In this document: positions 52,900-62,432 of the stretch, piece by piece
How positions within the stretch are numbered: position 1 is the stretch's first letter
How the letters are laid out: each line of letters begins with the position of its first letter
Program-made: the position numbers and the translations under genes
The notes under the pieces: model-generated
Seen by the model: the letters and a program-made list of their open reading frames with translations, nothing else
What the model was told of the DNA's origin: nothing
Database searches by the model: none
Origin: Bradyrhizobium embrapense
Lineage (GTDB): Bacteria > Pseudomonadota > Alphaproteobacteria > Rhizobiales > Xanthobacteraceae
DNA length: 64,000 bases
Direction of reading: 5' to 3'
NCBI RefSeq assembly: GCF_001189235.2
Contig: NZ_LFIP02000003.1
Coordinates: 496,001 to 560,000 of the forward strand

Positions 52900-53253
52900 T
52901 CATGGGGTAGGCCATCCCGGCAGGCCCTTTCGCAGCAGCATTTCAGTGGCGCGCTTGACCGGCACACGCACGATCCCGCGGTCGCGATCGACCCAGCCAT
53001 AGGTATCGGTCATCTCGGCGTCCTCACGGCGCACGCGCGCAAGTTCGTCGGATGGCGCGATTTCGAGTGGAGGAGCGTTTGAGCTCAGCGCCGGCCGCGC
53101 GGTGGGGCTGGCGTGGTGCAGCGATTGCGGAAAGATCAGCGGCATGACGAGCGGAACAATCAGCACGAAAGCGCCGAGACCGACCCCGATCCAGACGATG
53201 GCGTTGATCGCGATGTCCGACCGTTCGAAGTCGAAGCCGCTCGTCTGAACCAT
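52900..53253 (-). CDS. Uncharacterised membrane protein of the caa3/ACIII cluster (117 aa)
   Basis: One transmembrane helix at about 18-42 follows a short N-terminus, then a Pro/Ser-rich linker and a conserved-looking C-terminal segment: REDAEMTDTYGWVDRDRGIV, then VPVKRATEMLLRKGLP. I recall the YGWVDR...G.V..P...A...L...GLP pattern in small proteins near act/cox gene clusters, but no function has been assigned that I know of. It is first in the leftward oxidase operon, 40 bases before subunit II, and may be an assembly or tethering factor. Confidence 0.8.
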   Translation of the reverse strand: MVQTSGFDFERSDIAINAIVWIGVGLGAFVLIVPLVMPLIFPQSLHHASPTARPALSSNAPPLEIAPSDELARVRREDAEMTDTYGWVDRDRGIVRVPVKRATEMLLRKGLPGWPTP

Positions 53254-53368
53254 GTTCCGGGTCCTTGCGTTGGAGGTCAATGCGGAACAGGTCGCGGCGT
53301 TCCTCAGCTAGGAACCAATCGACAGGGGCGAGATTGACGATTAGTCCCCGCCAGCTGGTCGGCCACGG

Positions 53369-54025
53369 ATGGCTCAGCTCTTTTCACCCGCCGCCGATAC
53401 CTGGATGCGGCTGTTCCTCGTCGGAAGTCTTTCGCTGATGGCCGGTGGCACGGTTGGCATCATTGGTTTTGCGCGGTCAGCCTACATGACCTCGACCGAC
53501 GTCCGCCCGCAGCAGCCGCTGCCGTTCAGCCACCGTCACCACGCGGGCGAGCTCGGGATCGATTGTCGCTACTGCCACAGCAATGTCGAGAGCGGCCCCC
53601 AAGCCGGCCTGCCGCCGACGGAAACCTGCATGACCTGTCATTCGCAGATCTGGACCAACGCCTCCATGCTGGAACCGGTCAGGCAAAGCCTTGCGCACCG
53701 CACGCCGATCCAATGGACGCGGGTCGCCAAGTTGCCTGACTATGTCTATTTTCGTCACGACATCCACATCGCCAAAGGCGTCGGATGCGCAGATTGTCAT
53801 GGCCGCATCGATCAAATGGCGCTGACTTATCGCGCCAGGCCACTCACGATGGAGTTCTGCCTGGATTGTCATCGCGATCCCGCGCCCAAGCTGCGGCCGC
53901 CGGAGCACATCACCGACATGGCGTGGACGCCGCCGACGGATGCTCGCGCCAAGGGCGAGGCGATCGCGGCACATGAAAAGATCCGCTTCGGCGAGCTCAC
54001 CCACTGCACGGTGTGTCACCGATGA
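53369..54025 (+). CDS. actA: Alternative complex III pentaheme cytochrome c, ActA
   Basis: Protein of 218 residues with one N-terminal helix (about 14-36) and five CxxCH heme sites at residues 66-70, 87-91, 140-144, 164-168 and 213-217. The first gene of actABCDEF, facing away from the caa3 oxidase across about 115 bases. ActA collects electrons from the Fe-S/quinol side of ACIII and hands them to ActE or the oxidase. Its stop overlaps the actB start by 4 bases. Confidence 0.94.
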   Translation: MAQLFSPAADTWMRLFLVGSLSLMAGGTVGIIGFARSAYMTSTDVRPQQPLPFSHRHHAGELGIDCRYCHSNVESGPQAGLPPTETCMTCHSQIWTNASMLEPVRQSLAHRTPIQWTRVAKLPDYVYFRHDIHIAKGVGCADCHGRIDQMALTYRARPLTMEFCLDCHRDPAPKLRPPEHITDMAWTPPTDARAKGEAIAAHEKIRFGELTHCTVCHR

Positions 54026-56928
54026 CGCGCAATGTTCGAGCGCACCGCAATCAAGCCGCACCGCCGGAAGGCGGGCCACGCCAATGGTCCGGTATCGAGG
54101 AACTGTCTGACAATCCCGCGTTCCAGGCCTTCGTCGATGCGGAATATCCGGCCGCGCAGACGTTCTCGCCGACCGCCCGGCGCGAGTTTCTCAAGCTGAT
54201 GGGCGCCTCCTTCGCATTGGCCGGGCTCACCGGCTGCGAGAAGAGCCCGTTCGTGGCGGGGCTACCCTATGTCGACCAACCTGATGACGTGACGATCGGC
54301 GTACCGCGCCGCTATGCCACTGCGGTCGTCCTCGACGGCTATGCGCAGCCGGTGATCGCCACGACCTATTCGGGCCGGCCGACCAAGCTGGACGGCAATC
54401 CCGACCACCCCGTGACCGGGGGGCGCAGCGACATCTTCATGCAAAGCGCCGTGCTCGGGCTCTATGATCCCGACCGTGCGCAGGCTCCGACCCGCCGCGG
54501 CGAACCGGTCAGTTGGCAGGATGTGGTTGCGGCGACCGGCGTTCTTCGCGAGGAATGGGGCAAGGACGGAGGAGAGGGGCTGCGGCTGCTGGTCGGCCCG
54601 ATCACTTCACCGACCCTGTTGCGGCAGCTCGACGCCTTGCTGAAGCAATTTCCCAAAGCGCGGGTTCATCTCCATGGTCCTGCTGCGCAATCTCCGCAGC
54701 AATCGCTCGCCATGGCTGCTTATGGAAAGCGTGTAGACCTTCATTATGCGCTGGAGCAATGCGACGTCATTGTCAGCTTCGACGATGATTTCCTAGGCCC
54801 CGGCCTCGATCAGGTGCGCAATGCGCGGGGTTGGGCAGCCTCCCGGCATCGCTTTGCTGATCGTCCGGGCAATCGCCTGTTTATGGCGGAGAGCGTGCCG
54901 TCGGCCACCGGAGCGATGGCAGGAAGCCGGCTGATCGCCGACGCCTCGCGCATGCCCGCTCTCGCTGAGGCGTTGGCGAATGCACTTGGCGTTTCCGGCG
55001 CTGTCGCGGGCGACATCACGGGACGCGAGCGCGACTGGATCAAGCGCGCAGCCGATGCCTGCGGCAACGCGCGTGGCAAGTCCTTGATCGTCGCCGGCTC
55101 GGTCGGGGGGCAGGCGGGCGCCATCTGGGCGGCCAGGATCAATGACGCTCTTGGCAATGCCGGGCAGACATTGAGGTTCACTGCCCCAATCGCTGGCCCG
55201 GTCGGCACCGGGACGCTTGTCGAACTTGTCTCCGACATCAGCGCTGGAAAAGTCCATTCCCTGGTCGTGATCGACTGCAATGCGGCTTATAGCGCGCCCG
55301 GCGAACTCAAAGCGGCGGAGGCGTTGCAGCGGGTGAGAACCTCGCTGCATCTCGGCTCGCAGCGCGACGAGACCGGTGCGCTCTGCGAATGGCAACTCCC
55401 GATGGCGCATGCGCTGGAGAGCTGGAGCGACGCGCGCGCCGTCGACGGGACGGCGACCATCATCCAGCCGGTGATCGCGCCGTTCTACGACGTAAGAACC
55501 ATCCATCAGTTCATCGCGATGCTGCTCGGCGAAATCGATCCAGCACCCGATGCCGCCGTCCGCCAAACCTGGCAGGCCACGTTTGGCGACACGTTCTCGA
55601 CGCAGTGGAAGCAGGCGCTCCATGATGGGTTCGTTCAGGGGGCAGCAGGCTTTGTGGATGCGAGGGCCGTCAGCGAAGCGGTCACCGCGCCGCCGGCGGA
55701 CGGTGCAGTCGACATCGTGTTTCGGCTCGATCCGACCGTTTGGGACGGCCAGTTCGCCAATGTCGGATGGCTGCAGGAATTGCCGAAGCCCCTCACGACA
55801 GTCACCTGGAGCAACGTCGTCGCGATCGCCCCCGATCTGGCGAAGCGCATCCCGGTCGCCAACGGCGATCACGTGGAGGTCCGGATCGGTGACCGCAGCG
55901 TCACAGGTCCGGCCTGGATCATGCCGGGCCAAGCCGGCAATACGGTTGCACTCTATCTGGGCTACGGCCGGACGCGGGCGGGGCGGGTTGGTGACGGCCT
56001 TGGTTACGACGCCTACCAGGTGCAGCCGTCCGATCGGCCGTGGCTCGCCAAGGGCAGCCTGCACCGGGTCGATGGCACCGAAACGCTCGCGGTGACGCAG
56101 CTGCATCACCGCATGGAAGGTTTTGACTTCGTCCGTGAGGCGAACCCCGGGGAGGTCGCGAAGCAGCCGGCCTCCGAGCACGCGAGCTTCTATCCGCAAT
56201 GGTCGTCCTCGGAGAACGCCTGGGGCATGGTGATCGATCTGGACGCCTGTATCGGCTGCAATGCCTGCGTGGCCGCCTGCACGGCCGAGAACAACGTTCC
56301 GATCGTGGGGGCCGAACAGGTCAAGGTCGGCCGCGAGATGCACTGGCTCCGGATCGCCCGCTACTATGCCGGCAGCATCGAGGAGCCCCGAAGCCATTTC
56401 CAGCCGGTGCCTTGCATGCATTGCGAGGACGCACCTTGCGAGATGGGATGTCCGGTGCATGCGACCACGCACAGCCCGGAAGGGCTCAACCAGATGGTCT
56501 ATAATCGCTGCATCGGCACCAGGACCTGCTCGAGCTACTGCCCCTACAAGGTGCGGCGTTTCAACTTCTTCGATTATCGGGCGCCGGCCGATTCCCCGAC
56601 CCAGGCTGCACACAATCCGGACGTGACGGTGCGCTCGCGCGGCGTGATGGAGAAGTGCACGTATTGCGTCCAGCGCATCGAGGCGGCCCACGTCACGGCG
56701 GACAAGGAGAGCCGTCCGCTCCGCGACGGCGAGGTCGTCACCGCCTGCCAGCAGGCCTGCCCGACCAAGGCGATCGTGTTCGGCGACACCAAGGATCCCA
56801 ATTCCGAGGTGGCGCGGCTGAAGCGCGATGGCCGGCACTACGTCTTGCTGGAAGAGCTCGGCACGCGGCCCCGCACCACCTATCTGGCGCGCTGGCGCGA
56901 TTACGGCTCTGGGAGCGGGCAGGGATGA
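54022..56928 (+). CDS. actB: Alternative complex III molybdopterin-fold and iron-sulfur subunit, ActB
   Basis: Protein of 968 residues. A Tat-like segment TARREFLKLMGASFALAG leads to Cys72 (GCEKSPF), perhaps lipidated. The first two thirds have the molybdopterin-enzyme fold but ActB is known to lack the cofactor. The C-terminal third has four Fe-S motifs: CIGCNACVAAC (from residue 743), CMHCEDAPCEMGCP, CIGTRTCSSYCP and CTYC...CQQACPTKAI. It overlaps actA and actC by 4 bases each (ATGA), so translation is coupled. Confidence 0.94.
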   Translation: MTRNVRAHRNQAAPPEGGPRQWSGIEELSDNPAFQAFVDAEYPAAQTFSPTARREFLKLMGASFALAGLTGCEKSPFVAGLPYVDQPDDVTIGVPRRYATAVVLDGYAQPVIATTYSGRPTKLDGNPDHPVTGGRSDIFMQSAVLGLYDPDRAQAPTRRGEPVSWQDVVAATGVLREEWGKDGGEGLRLLVGPITSPTLLRQLDALLKQFPKARVHLHGPAAQSPQQSLAMAAYGKRVDLHYALEQCDVIVSFDDDFLGPGLDQVRNARGWAASRHRFADRPGNRLFMAESVPSATGAMAGSRLIADASRMPALAEALANALGVSGAVAGDITGRERDWIKRAADACGNARGKSLIVAGSVGGQAGAIWAARINDALGNAGQTLRFTAPIAGPVGTGTLVELVSDISAGKVHSLVVIDCNAAYSAPGELKAAEALQRVRTSLHLGSQRDETGALCEWQLPMAHALESWSDARAVDGTATIIQPVIAPFYDVRTIHQFIAMLLGEIDPAPDAAVRQTWQATFGDTFSTQWKQALHDGFVQGAAGFVDARAVSEAVTAPPADGAVDIVFRLDPTVWDGQFANVGWLQELPKPLTTVTWSNVVAIAPDLAKRIPVANGDHVEVRIGDRSVTGPAWIMPGQAGNTVALYLGYGRTRAGRVGDGLGYDAYQVQPSDRPWLAKGSLHRVDGTETLAVTQLHHRMEGFDFVREANPGEVAKQPASEHASFYPQWSSSENAWGMVIDLDACIGCNACVAACTAENNVPIVGAEQVKVGREMHWLRIARYYAGSIEEPRSHFQPVPCMHCEDAPCEMGCPVHATTHSPEGLNQMVYNRCIGTRTCSSYCPYKVRRFNFFDYRAPADSPTQAAHNPDVTVRSRGVMEKCTYCVQRIEAAHVTADKESRPLRDGEVVTACQQACPTKAIVFGDTKDPNSEVARLKRDGRHYVLLEELGTRPRTTYLARWRDYGSGSGQG

Positions 56929-58280
56929 GCGATCATTCCGACATCTTGCCGAGGCGCCAGAGCATCGGCGGCATCGCCGACCAGCTCACCGGCATTCCGC
57001 TGCATTTCCCCGCGGAACGCCGCTGGCTTATCGCGATGGCCTTCGCGAGCGCGTTGCTGTTGCTGCTGATAATCTCGGTGACCGCGCTGTTCACACGCGG
57101 CGTCGGCATCTGGGGCATCAACATTCCCGTCAACTGGGCGTTTGCGATCCACAATTACGTCTGGTGGCTCGGCATCGGCCATGCCGGCACGCTGATCTCG
57201 GCGTTGCTGCTCCTGACCGGCAGCGAGTGGCGCAACTCGCTCAACCGCTTCGCCGAGACCATGACGCTGTTCGCGGTGATCTGCGCCGGCATCTACCCGG
57301 TCCTGCACCTTGGCCGGCCCTGGTATGTCTACTGGATGTTTCCCTATCCCGCGACGATGGGCGTCTGGCCGCAGTTTCGCAGCCCGCTGGAGTGGGACAT
57401 CTGGGCGGTGCTGACCTATCTGACGGTCTCCCTGGTGTTCTGGTACACCGGGTTGATCCCGGACCTCGCCGCCGCGCGAGACCGCGCAACCGGGCGCGGC
57501 TGGCAGATCTTCTTCGGCATCACCTCGCTCGGCTGGCGCGGCTCCGCCATACATTGGCTGCGCTGGTCGCAGGCCTATCGCCTGACCGCGGCGCTCGCCG
57601 TGCCCTTGGTCGTGTCCGTGCACAGCGAGGTGTCGCTGCTGTTTGCGGCCGGGCAGATCCCGGGATGGCACTCGACGATCTTCCCTCCGTATTTCGTCCT
57701 CGGTGCCGCGTTTTCAGGCTTTGCCGTGGTCGCCATCATCGCGGTCGCGCTGCGCTCGTGGTTCGGGCTACGAAACCTGGTCACCGACGATCATCTCGAT
57801 GTGCTCGGCAAGGTCCTGCTCGCGACGGGGTTGATGACCGGTTACGGCTACGTTTTCGAAGTGTTCGATGCGCTCTACTCAGGCGAGGCGCACGAGATGC
57901 GGACGCTGCTCGATCGCGTCGCCGGCGTCTACGCCTGGACTTACTGGGGCGCCGTGCTGTTCAACTTCGTGCCGCTGCAGGCGCTTTGGTGGCGAGGCGT
58001 GCGACGCACCGGTTGGGCGCTGCTCCTGATCTCGATCTCGGTTGCGATAGGGATGTGGCTGGAGCGGGACATGATCCTGGTCACCAGCCTCTATCGCGAC
58101 TTCCTGGTGTCGTCGTGGGGCAAGTTCACCCCGACCTTCTGGGACTGGTCGACCTATCTCGGCACGATCGGCCTGTTCCTCGTGCCATTCCTGATCGCCG
58201 TGCGGCTGATCCCGATGATCTCGATCTTCGAGTCCAAGGAGCTGCTGCACGAAGAGAAGCAGGAGGCGCACCATGGCTGA
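56925..58280 (+). CDS. actC: Alternative complex III NrfD-like membrane subunit, ActC
   Basis: Protein of 451 residues with ten predicted helices. GIPLHFPAERRWLIAMAF, HNYVWWLGIGHAGTLISALL and HLGRPWYVYWMFPYP are typical of the quinone-binding NrfD-like ActC. ATG overlaps the actB stop (ATGA). It shares the complex with the related ActF. Confidence 0.94.
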   Translation: MSDHSDILPRRQSIGGIADQLTGIPLHFPAERRWLIAMAFASALLLLLIISVTALFTRGVGIWGINIPVNWAFAIHNYVWWLGIGHAGTLISALLLLTGSEWRNSLNRFAETMTLFAVICAGIYPVLHLGRPWYVYWMFPYPATMGVWPQFRSPLEWDIWAVLTYLTVSLVFWYTGLIPDLAAARDRATGRGWQIFFGITSLGWRGSAIHWLRWSQAYRLTAALAVPLVVSVHSEVSLLFAAGQIPGWHSTIFPPYFVLGAAFSGFAVVAIIAVALRSWFGLRNLVTDDHLDVLGKVLLATGLMTGYGYVFEVFDALYSGEAHEMRTLLDRVAGVYAWTYWGAVLFNFVPLQALWWRGVRRTGWALLLISISVAIGMWLERDMILVTSLYRDFLVSSWGKFTPTFWDWSTYLGTIGLFLVPFLIAVRLIPMISIFESKELLHEEKQEAHHG

Positions 58281-58803
58281 GCGAAGCTACGGCATGCTCG
58301 GGGAGTTCGATAGCCCGGAGGGATTGCTGGCTGCGGCAAAGCAGGCGCGTGCTGCCGGCTATTGCGAGCTCGATGCCTTCACGCCGTTTCCGATCGAGGG
58401 ACTGGCGCGCATCCTGAGGATTCCGTGCCCATGGATCTCCCTGGTCGGCATAATCGGGGCTTTTTCAGGGGCTGGTACGGCGCTATTGATGCAGATGTTC
58501 ACTAACTATGACTATCCCCTGAATGTCGGCGGCCGGCCGCTCTACGCATTGTCGGCTTTTGCGGTGGTCACGTTTGAGCTGACTATCCTGTTCTCCGCGC
58601 TCGCCATGCTGGTCGCCATGCTCTGGCAGAACGGCCTGCCGCGGCTCAATTATCCGGTCTTCGCGGCGCCGCGCTTTCACCTCGCCAGCAAGGATCGCTT
58701 CTTCCTCTGCATCAAGAGCCAGGATCCGATGTTCGATGACCGGGGCACCGCGGCATTCCTGACCGACGCGGGCGCAGCGTCCGTGGAGCGCGTGCCGCCA
58801 TGA
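58273..58803 (+). CDS. actD: Alternative complex III membrane subunit ActD (DUF3341)
   Basis: Protein of 176 residues with two helices at about 55-78 and 92-117. YGMLGEFDSPEGLLAAAKQA and YCELDAFTPFPIEGL are the DUF3341 start, and AAPRFHLASKDRFFLCI the end of the fold. It overlaps actC by 8 bases and actE by 4. Confidence 0.93.
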   Translation: MAERSYGMLGEFDSPEGLLAAAKQARAAGYCELDAFTPFPIEGLARILRIPCPWISLVGIIGAFSGAGTALLMQMFTNYDYPLNVGGRPLYALSAFAVVTFELTILFSALAMLVAMLWQNGLPRLNYPVFAAPRFHLASKDRFFLCIKSQDPMFDDRGTAAFLTDAGAASVERVPP

Positions 58804-59330
58804 TCAGATTGGCGCTCATCGCCGTGCTCGCCTTGTCGCTCACAGCCTGCGACCAAAACATGGATGTGCAGCCGAAATACAGCGGATACTCCCGCGCGCC
58901 GCTGTTCCGTGGCAGCGTGTCGCGTCCTCCGCCAGCCAATATCGTGGCGCGCGGCGACCTCGAGCGGGAGAGGGCGGTCGCAACCAAACCTGCGCTGTCG
59001 GCTGCTCTGCTGGATCGTGGCCGGCAGCGGTTTGCGATCTTCTGCTCGCCGTGCCACGGCGCAGGCGGGGACGGCGATGGCATTATCGTTCATCGTGGGA
59101 TGCCACACCCGACCAGCTACCATGTCGACCGGTTGGTGACGGCTGACGATCAACACTTCTTTGATGTGATCACCAACGGCTACGGCGCGATGTACTCCTA
59201 CGCCGCGCGTGTGCCGCCTGAGGACCGCTGGGCCATCGCGGCCTATATCCGCGCCCTGCAGCTCAGCCGCCGCGCCGCGATCGAAGATGTGCCGGCGGAC
59301 GCGCGCGCCAGTCTCACGGGGCAGCCATGA
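58800..59330 (+). CDS. actE: Alternative complex III monoheme cytochrome c lipoprotein, ActE
   Basis: Protein of 176 residues with a lipobox LSLTAC (Cys17) and one CSPCH heme site at 82-86. A candidate Met ligand lies in GAMYSYAARV. Likely the electron exit of ACIII. Overlaps actD and actF by 4 bases each. Confidence 0.93.
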   Translation: MIRLALIAVLALSLTACDQNMDVQPKYSGYSRAPLFRGSVSRPPPANIVARGDLERERAVATKPALSAALLDRGRQRFAIFCSPCHGAGGDGDGIIVHRGMPHPTSYHVDRLVTADDQHFFDVITNGYGAMYSYAARVPPEDRWAIAAYIRALQLSRRAAIEDVPADARASLTGQP

Positions 59331-60424
59331 GCATGGGTCGCGACATCAGGTCGATCGTGCTCCTCGTTACGGGATTGATCCTCGCGGCCGGCTTCATCCT
59401 CGACGGCCGCTCCACGGCCGCGGCCTATCTCGTGGCCTGGGTGACGTGGGGCGCGGTTCCGATCGGAGCGCTCGCGTTGTGGATGACGGGCTACCTGGTT
59501 CGTCGCGTCTGGACCGAGGCACTCTACGCGCAATTCGTCGCGGCGACGGCAACGTTGCCGGTGATCGGCGTGGCCTCGCTGCCGGTCCTGCTTTTCATCA
59601 GGCAGCTCTATCCGGCGGCAGCCGATCCGTCCGCCTTGCCGTCATTCAAGGCTTACTATCTTGCGCCCTGGTTCTTCATATCGCGGGGCGTGCTCTATCT
59701 CGGGCTCTGGATCGGGTTCGCAGTGTGGCTGCGCCGGGCGTGGCGCAACGACGACGCCATGGTACGCGCCGCGTCGGCGGGGTTGGTCGTCTACGCCTTG
59801 ACCGTCTCGCTCGCCGGCGTCGACTGGATGGAATCGCTCGAGCCGGACTTTCATTCCTCGATCTACGGCCTTCTTTTCCTTAGCTTTACGCTGCTTAGCG
59901 GCTGTTCGTTCGTGCTCGGCGTCAGCCTGCTCTCAGGACGCAGGATCGGCCGGAGTGCGGGCTATAGCGGGCTGCTGCTCTCGCTGATCCTCCTCTGGGG
60001 TTACCTGCATGCCATGCAGTACATCGTGATCTGGTCGGGCAACATCCCGGACGAGGTGTCTTGGTATCAGGCCCGGTCGGAGCAGGGGTGGCAATATTTG
60101 CTCGCTGCTGTCGCCCTCGGACAGTTCGTCCTGCCGTTCTTCACGCTGCTGAGCGCGACGGTTCGCTCCAGCCCCCGCGCGCTGATGAAACTCTGCGGGC
60201 TGACCCTGCTGATGCGCTGGTGTGAGGCAACGCTTCTGATCCTGCCGGCGGTTCACAATATTGCACCGCTGACGACGGCGCTGATGCTGCTTGCCGCAGT
60301 GCTCTTCACTGGATCACTGCTGTGGCTGGCTTTCGACAGGGCGCTGGCCAATGACGGCCGCCTCGTCAGCCAGGCTTGGGGGAGACGCCACCCCGCCGGA
60401 TCAGAAGCGCCACCAGCACGATGA
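59327..60424 (+). CDS. actF: Alternative complex III membrane subunit ActF
   Basis: Protein of 365 residues with ten predicted helices; relative of ActC. The segments FKAYYLAPWFFISRGVLYLG, DWMESLEPDFHSSIYGLLF and HAMQYIVIWSGNIPDEVSWY are typical of ActF. Last gene of the act operon. Its final 59 bases overlap the 3' end of the convergent SCO gene. Confidence 0.93.
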   Translation: MSMGRDIRSIVLLVTGLILAAGFILDGRSTAAAYLVAWVTWGAVPIGALALWMTGYLVRRVWTEALYAQFVAATATLPVIGVASLPVLLFIRQLYPAAADPSALPSFKAYYLAPWFFISRGVLYLGLWIGFAVWLRRAWRNDDAMVRAASAGLVVYALTVSLAGVDWMESLEPDFHSSIYGLLFLSFTLLSGCSFVLGVSLLSGRRIGRSAGYSGLLLSLILLWGYLHAMQYIVIWSGNIPDEVSWYQARSEQGWQYLLAAVALGQFVLPFFTLLSATVRSSPRALMKLCGLTLLMRWCEATLLILPAVHNIAPLTTALMLLAAVLFTGSLLWLAFDRALANDGRLVSQAWGRRHPAGSEAPPAR

Positions 60425-61190
60425 GGGCGGCCGTTGTAATCACGACGGCGCCTGCTAGCACCCGCCAGATTGCGAGGGTGTAGACGCCCGTTGCGGGATC
60501 GAAGCCGTAGCAGAGCAGGTGGATTTGATCGGACCAGCTACCGATATGGCCGCGGCCGGCCTCGACCAGCGCAAGCCGCAGGCTGCCGGGATCGATGGCG
60601 AGGCCGGACAGCGAGCGCGAAATGCGGCCATCGGGCGTCACCACGAATGCCGCGATGGGGTGCGCGAACTGGTCGCGCTGGCTGTCGTAGCTCGTCCGAA
60701 TGCCGAAGGCCGCCAGTAGCGCGTTCACGGCCGAAGGGGTTCCGCGCAAGAATGTCGCATGATTTGCCACTTCGCCGCGAGTAGTGACCTGCTTTGCCTT
60801 CATGGCCCGGGCGTCGCCAGCCGTGTCCTTTGGATCAAGGCCGAGCACCAGCAGCCGGAAATCGAGCCCAGGCCGCAATCCGGTATCAGCCAAAGCATTC
60901 GAGACGATCGACAGCAGCGGACCGCAAAGTGTCGCGCAGGTGTAATCGGCATTGATCCAAACGATCGGGGTCGTTTGCAGCCATGCCCGAAGAGGCCGGG
61001 TCTGATCCTGCTCGTTCGCAAGGGGCACCTGGAGCGGCAATTGGTTGCCCAGGGTGGACGTAGCTCCGACATGCTCCAATTGATCCCGGTTGAGCGCGGC
61101 GTGCGCGCACGGCGCGGGGCTCACGAGAGCAACCAGCAGTCCCATCCAGATCGAGAAGACAGAGGAGCTGGTCTGTTGAAAGCGCGTCAT
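60366..61190 (-). CDS. SCO1/SenC-family copper chaperone
   Basis: Protein of 274 residues with a signal peptide (about 1-31), a thioredoxin-like domain and a C-terminal helix (about 245-265). The copper ligands are Cys85 and Cys89 (DYTCATLCG) and His177 (FAHPIAAF). It probably loads copper into the CuA site of the caa3 oxidase. ATG at 61190 lies at the start of the signal peptide. The C-terminal anchor is unusual, as many SCO proteins are held by an N-terminal helix. Confidence 0.9.
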   Translation of the reverse strand: MTRFQQTSSSVFSIWMGLLVALVSPAPCAHAALNRDQLEHVGATSTLGNQLPLQVPLANEQDQTRPLRAWLQTTPIVWINADYTCATLCGPLLSIVSNALADTGLRPGLDFRLLVLGLDPKDTAGDARAMKAKQVTTRGEVANHATFLRGTPSAVNALLAAFGIRTSYDSQRDQFAHPIAAFVVTPDGRISRSLSGLAIDPGSLRLALVEAGRGHIGSWSDQIHLLCYGFDPATGVYTLAIWRVLAGAVVITTAALIVLVALLIRRGGVSPKPG

Positions 61191-61593
61191 AGCTGAACCG
61201 GGGACATCCGCAAGGCAAGTGCGGCGCGTTGACAATGGTTCCTGAAGACCTGCGCTTTGGCAAGGCTCGCGGTCCCGCGTTCCGCGTCCGTCCGCGGCGG
61301 CGCCCCTCGCTACGGTCCATTGGCCGTGTTCCGCTCGTAACCTAGGTTGTGGTTGCAACCCTCGTCTGCGTAAGCTGCGGCGCAATGGTGAGCGCGGACG
61401 CTCCCGCAGACGGAAGATTTCCGGCAGGCCGATTCGGTCGCATGGCGCTGTTTGCCGCAATCGCGGGCAATGCAGTGGCCGCGCGAGCTGCGAGCAAAGG
61501 CCTCCGGGGTAGACGGGCAGCGAGGCCTCGCTTCTGAGGCGCGGCAGTGGTGAGAACCTGCGGATCGCCGGATTTGCCGGGCGAGCGCTGATC
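61191..61593. other. Intergenic stretch, no convincing gene
   Basis: About 400 bases between the SCO gene and the Gly-rich protein gene. It must hold the SCO promoter. A rightward open frame at 61349-61537 has no ribosome site and no family resemblance. Confidence 0.6.
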
Positions 61594-61839
61594 TTACATC
61601 CGATGATGCCGCTTACGATGCTTGTGTGCGGTCATGCCGGAGCCGCCGCTTTTCATTTTCGTATCGCTGGCCGTCGCGCCCGGATTCGCGGAGCCTGGAC
61701 TGCTGCTCGCGCCTTGGCCGCTCGCATTTGCCGGAGAGTTTCCTCCGCCGCCACCAGCGCCGCCGCCGCCCTGAGCGGATGCAGTTGCGATCGATCCAAT
61801 AACAAGTGCAGCGGCTAAGATGACGTTGGTAAATCTCAT
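61594..61839 (-). CDS. Gly-rich secreted protein (81 aa)
   Basis: A signal peptide (MRFTNVILAAALVIGSIATASA) is followed by a low-complexity mature part rich in Gly, Ser, Asn and Ala, and a basic His/Arg/Lys tail (AHKHRKRHHRM) that could bind metal or nucleic acid. AGGAAACCC precedes the ATG. On the minus strand GGAAC-N16-GGTT (61892-61868), one base off the sigma-EcfG consensus, lies about 28 bases upstream. Confidence 0.7.
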   Translation of the reverse strand: MRFTNVILAAALVIGSIATASAQGGGGAGGGGGNSPANASGQGASSSPGSANPGATASDTKMKSGGSGMTAHKHRKRHHRM

Positions 61840-62002
61840 TGGGTTTCCTCCGACTGAACGTGAGGCGAACCCGTGAGATTTCGAGTCGTTCCAAACGGGC
61901 TATTCTGTTGTCGCGATCGGACAAGGGCGCGAAGTGCTGGGTACACGACAGTGTGCGAGTCGCGGCCGCCGATAGCGCCTCGCTGTCTGGAAACGTAACG
62001 TG

Positions 62003-62185
62003 CTATCCGCCGGGATGCTTGTCGATGTTCTGTTTCGCCAAGGCAATCGCTTCCTGACGGCCCTGATAGGTCATCGTTCGAATCGTCTGACCTCCCGAGA
62101 GAGAGGTGATTTCGACCAGAGAACCACCGCCTGGCTGCTCGATGACGACCAGTCGATGACCGCGGTACAGAAGCTCGTCTGTCAC
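62003..62185 (-). CDS. Small hypothetical protein (60 aa), GTG start
   Basis: Unrecognised 60-residue protein beginning VTDELLYRGHRLVVIEQPGG, a small all-beta-looking domain followed by a helix (QEAIALAKQNIDKHPGG). GGGAG lies 6 bases before the GTG, which decides the start; the frame upstream is open but not protein-like. It resembles the short Hfq-like or DUF1488-like soluble proteins of this genus in size only. Confidence 0.65.
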   Translation of the reverse strand: MTDELLYRGHRLVVIEQPGGGSLVEITSLSGGQTIRTMTYQGRQEAIALAKQNIDKHPGG

Positions 62186-62432
62186 AATCTGCTCCCGCTC
62201 AATTGAGCCAAGCGCTAATGGAGCAATCCCGGTTCGGAGCTGCGCGCCAAAGATCGACGTGCAATACTGCTTGGCGGACGGTGCCGGATGTGAACAACGG
62301 GGATTGCGCTCGCTTGTTCCTTTTCCGATTCGTCTCTCCTCGCGGCTTCCCTCATTCTTGTTTCGCAGCGTCGAGGCCGTACTGGGGCCACCTGAAGGCT
62401 CTCCAAGCGCTGCACCCGCGGCCAAATTCGGT

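Noticed and set aside
61349..61537. Rightward 62-codon frame in the gap after the SCO gene
   Set aside because: Begins with GTG without a ribosome site and shows no family resemblance.
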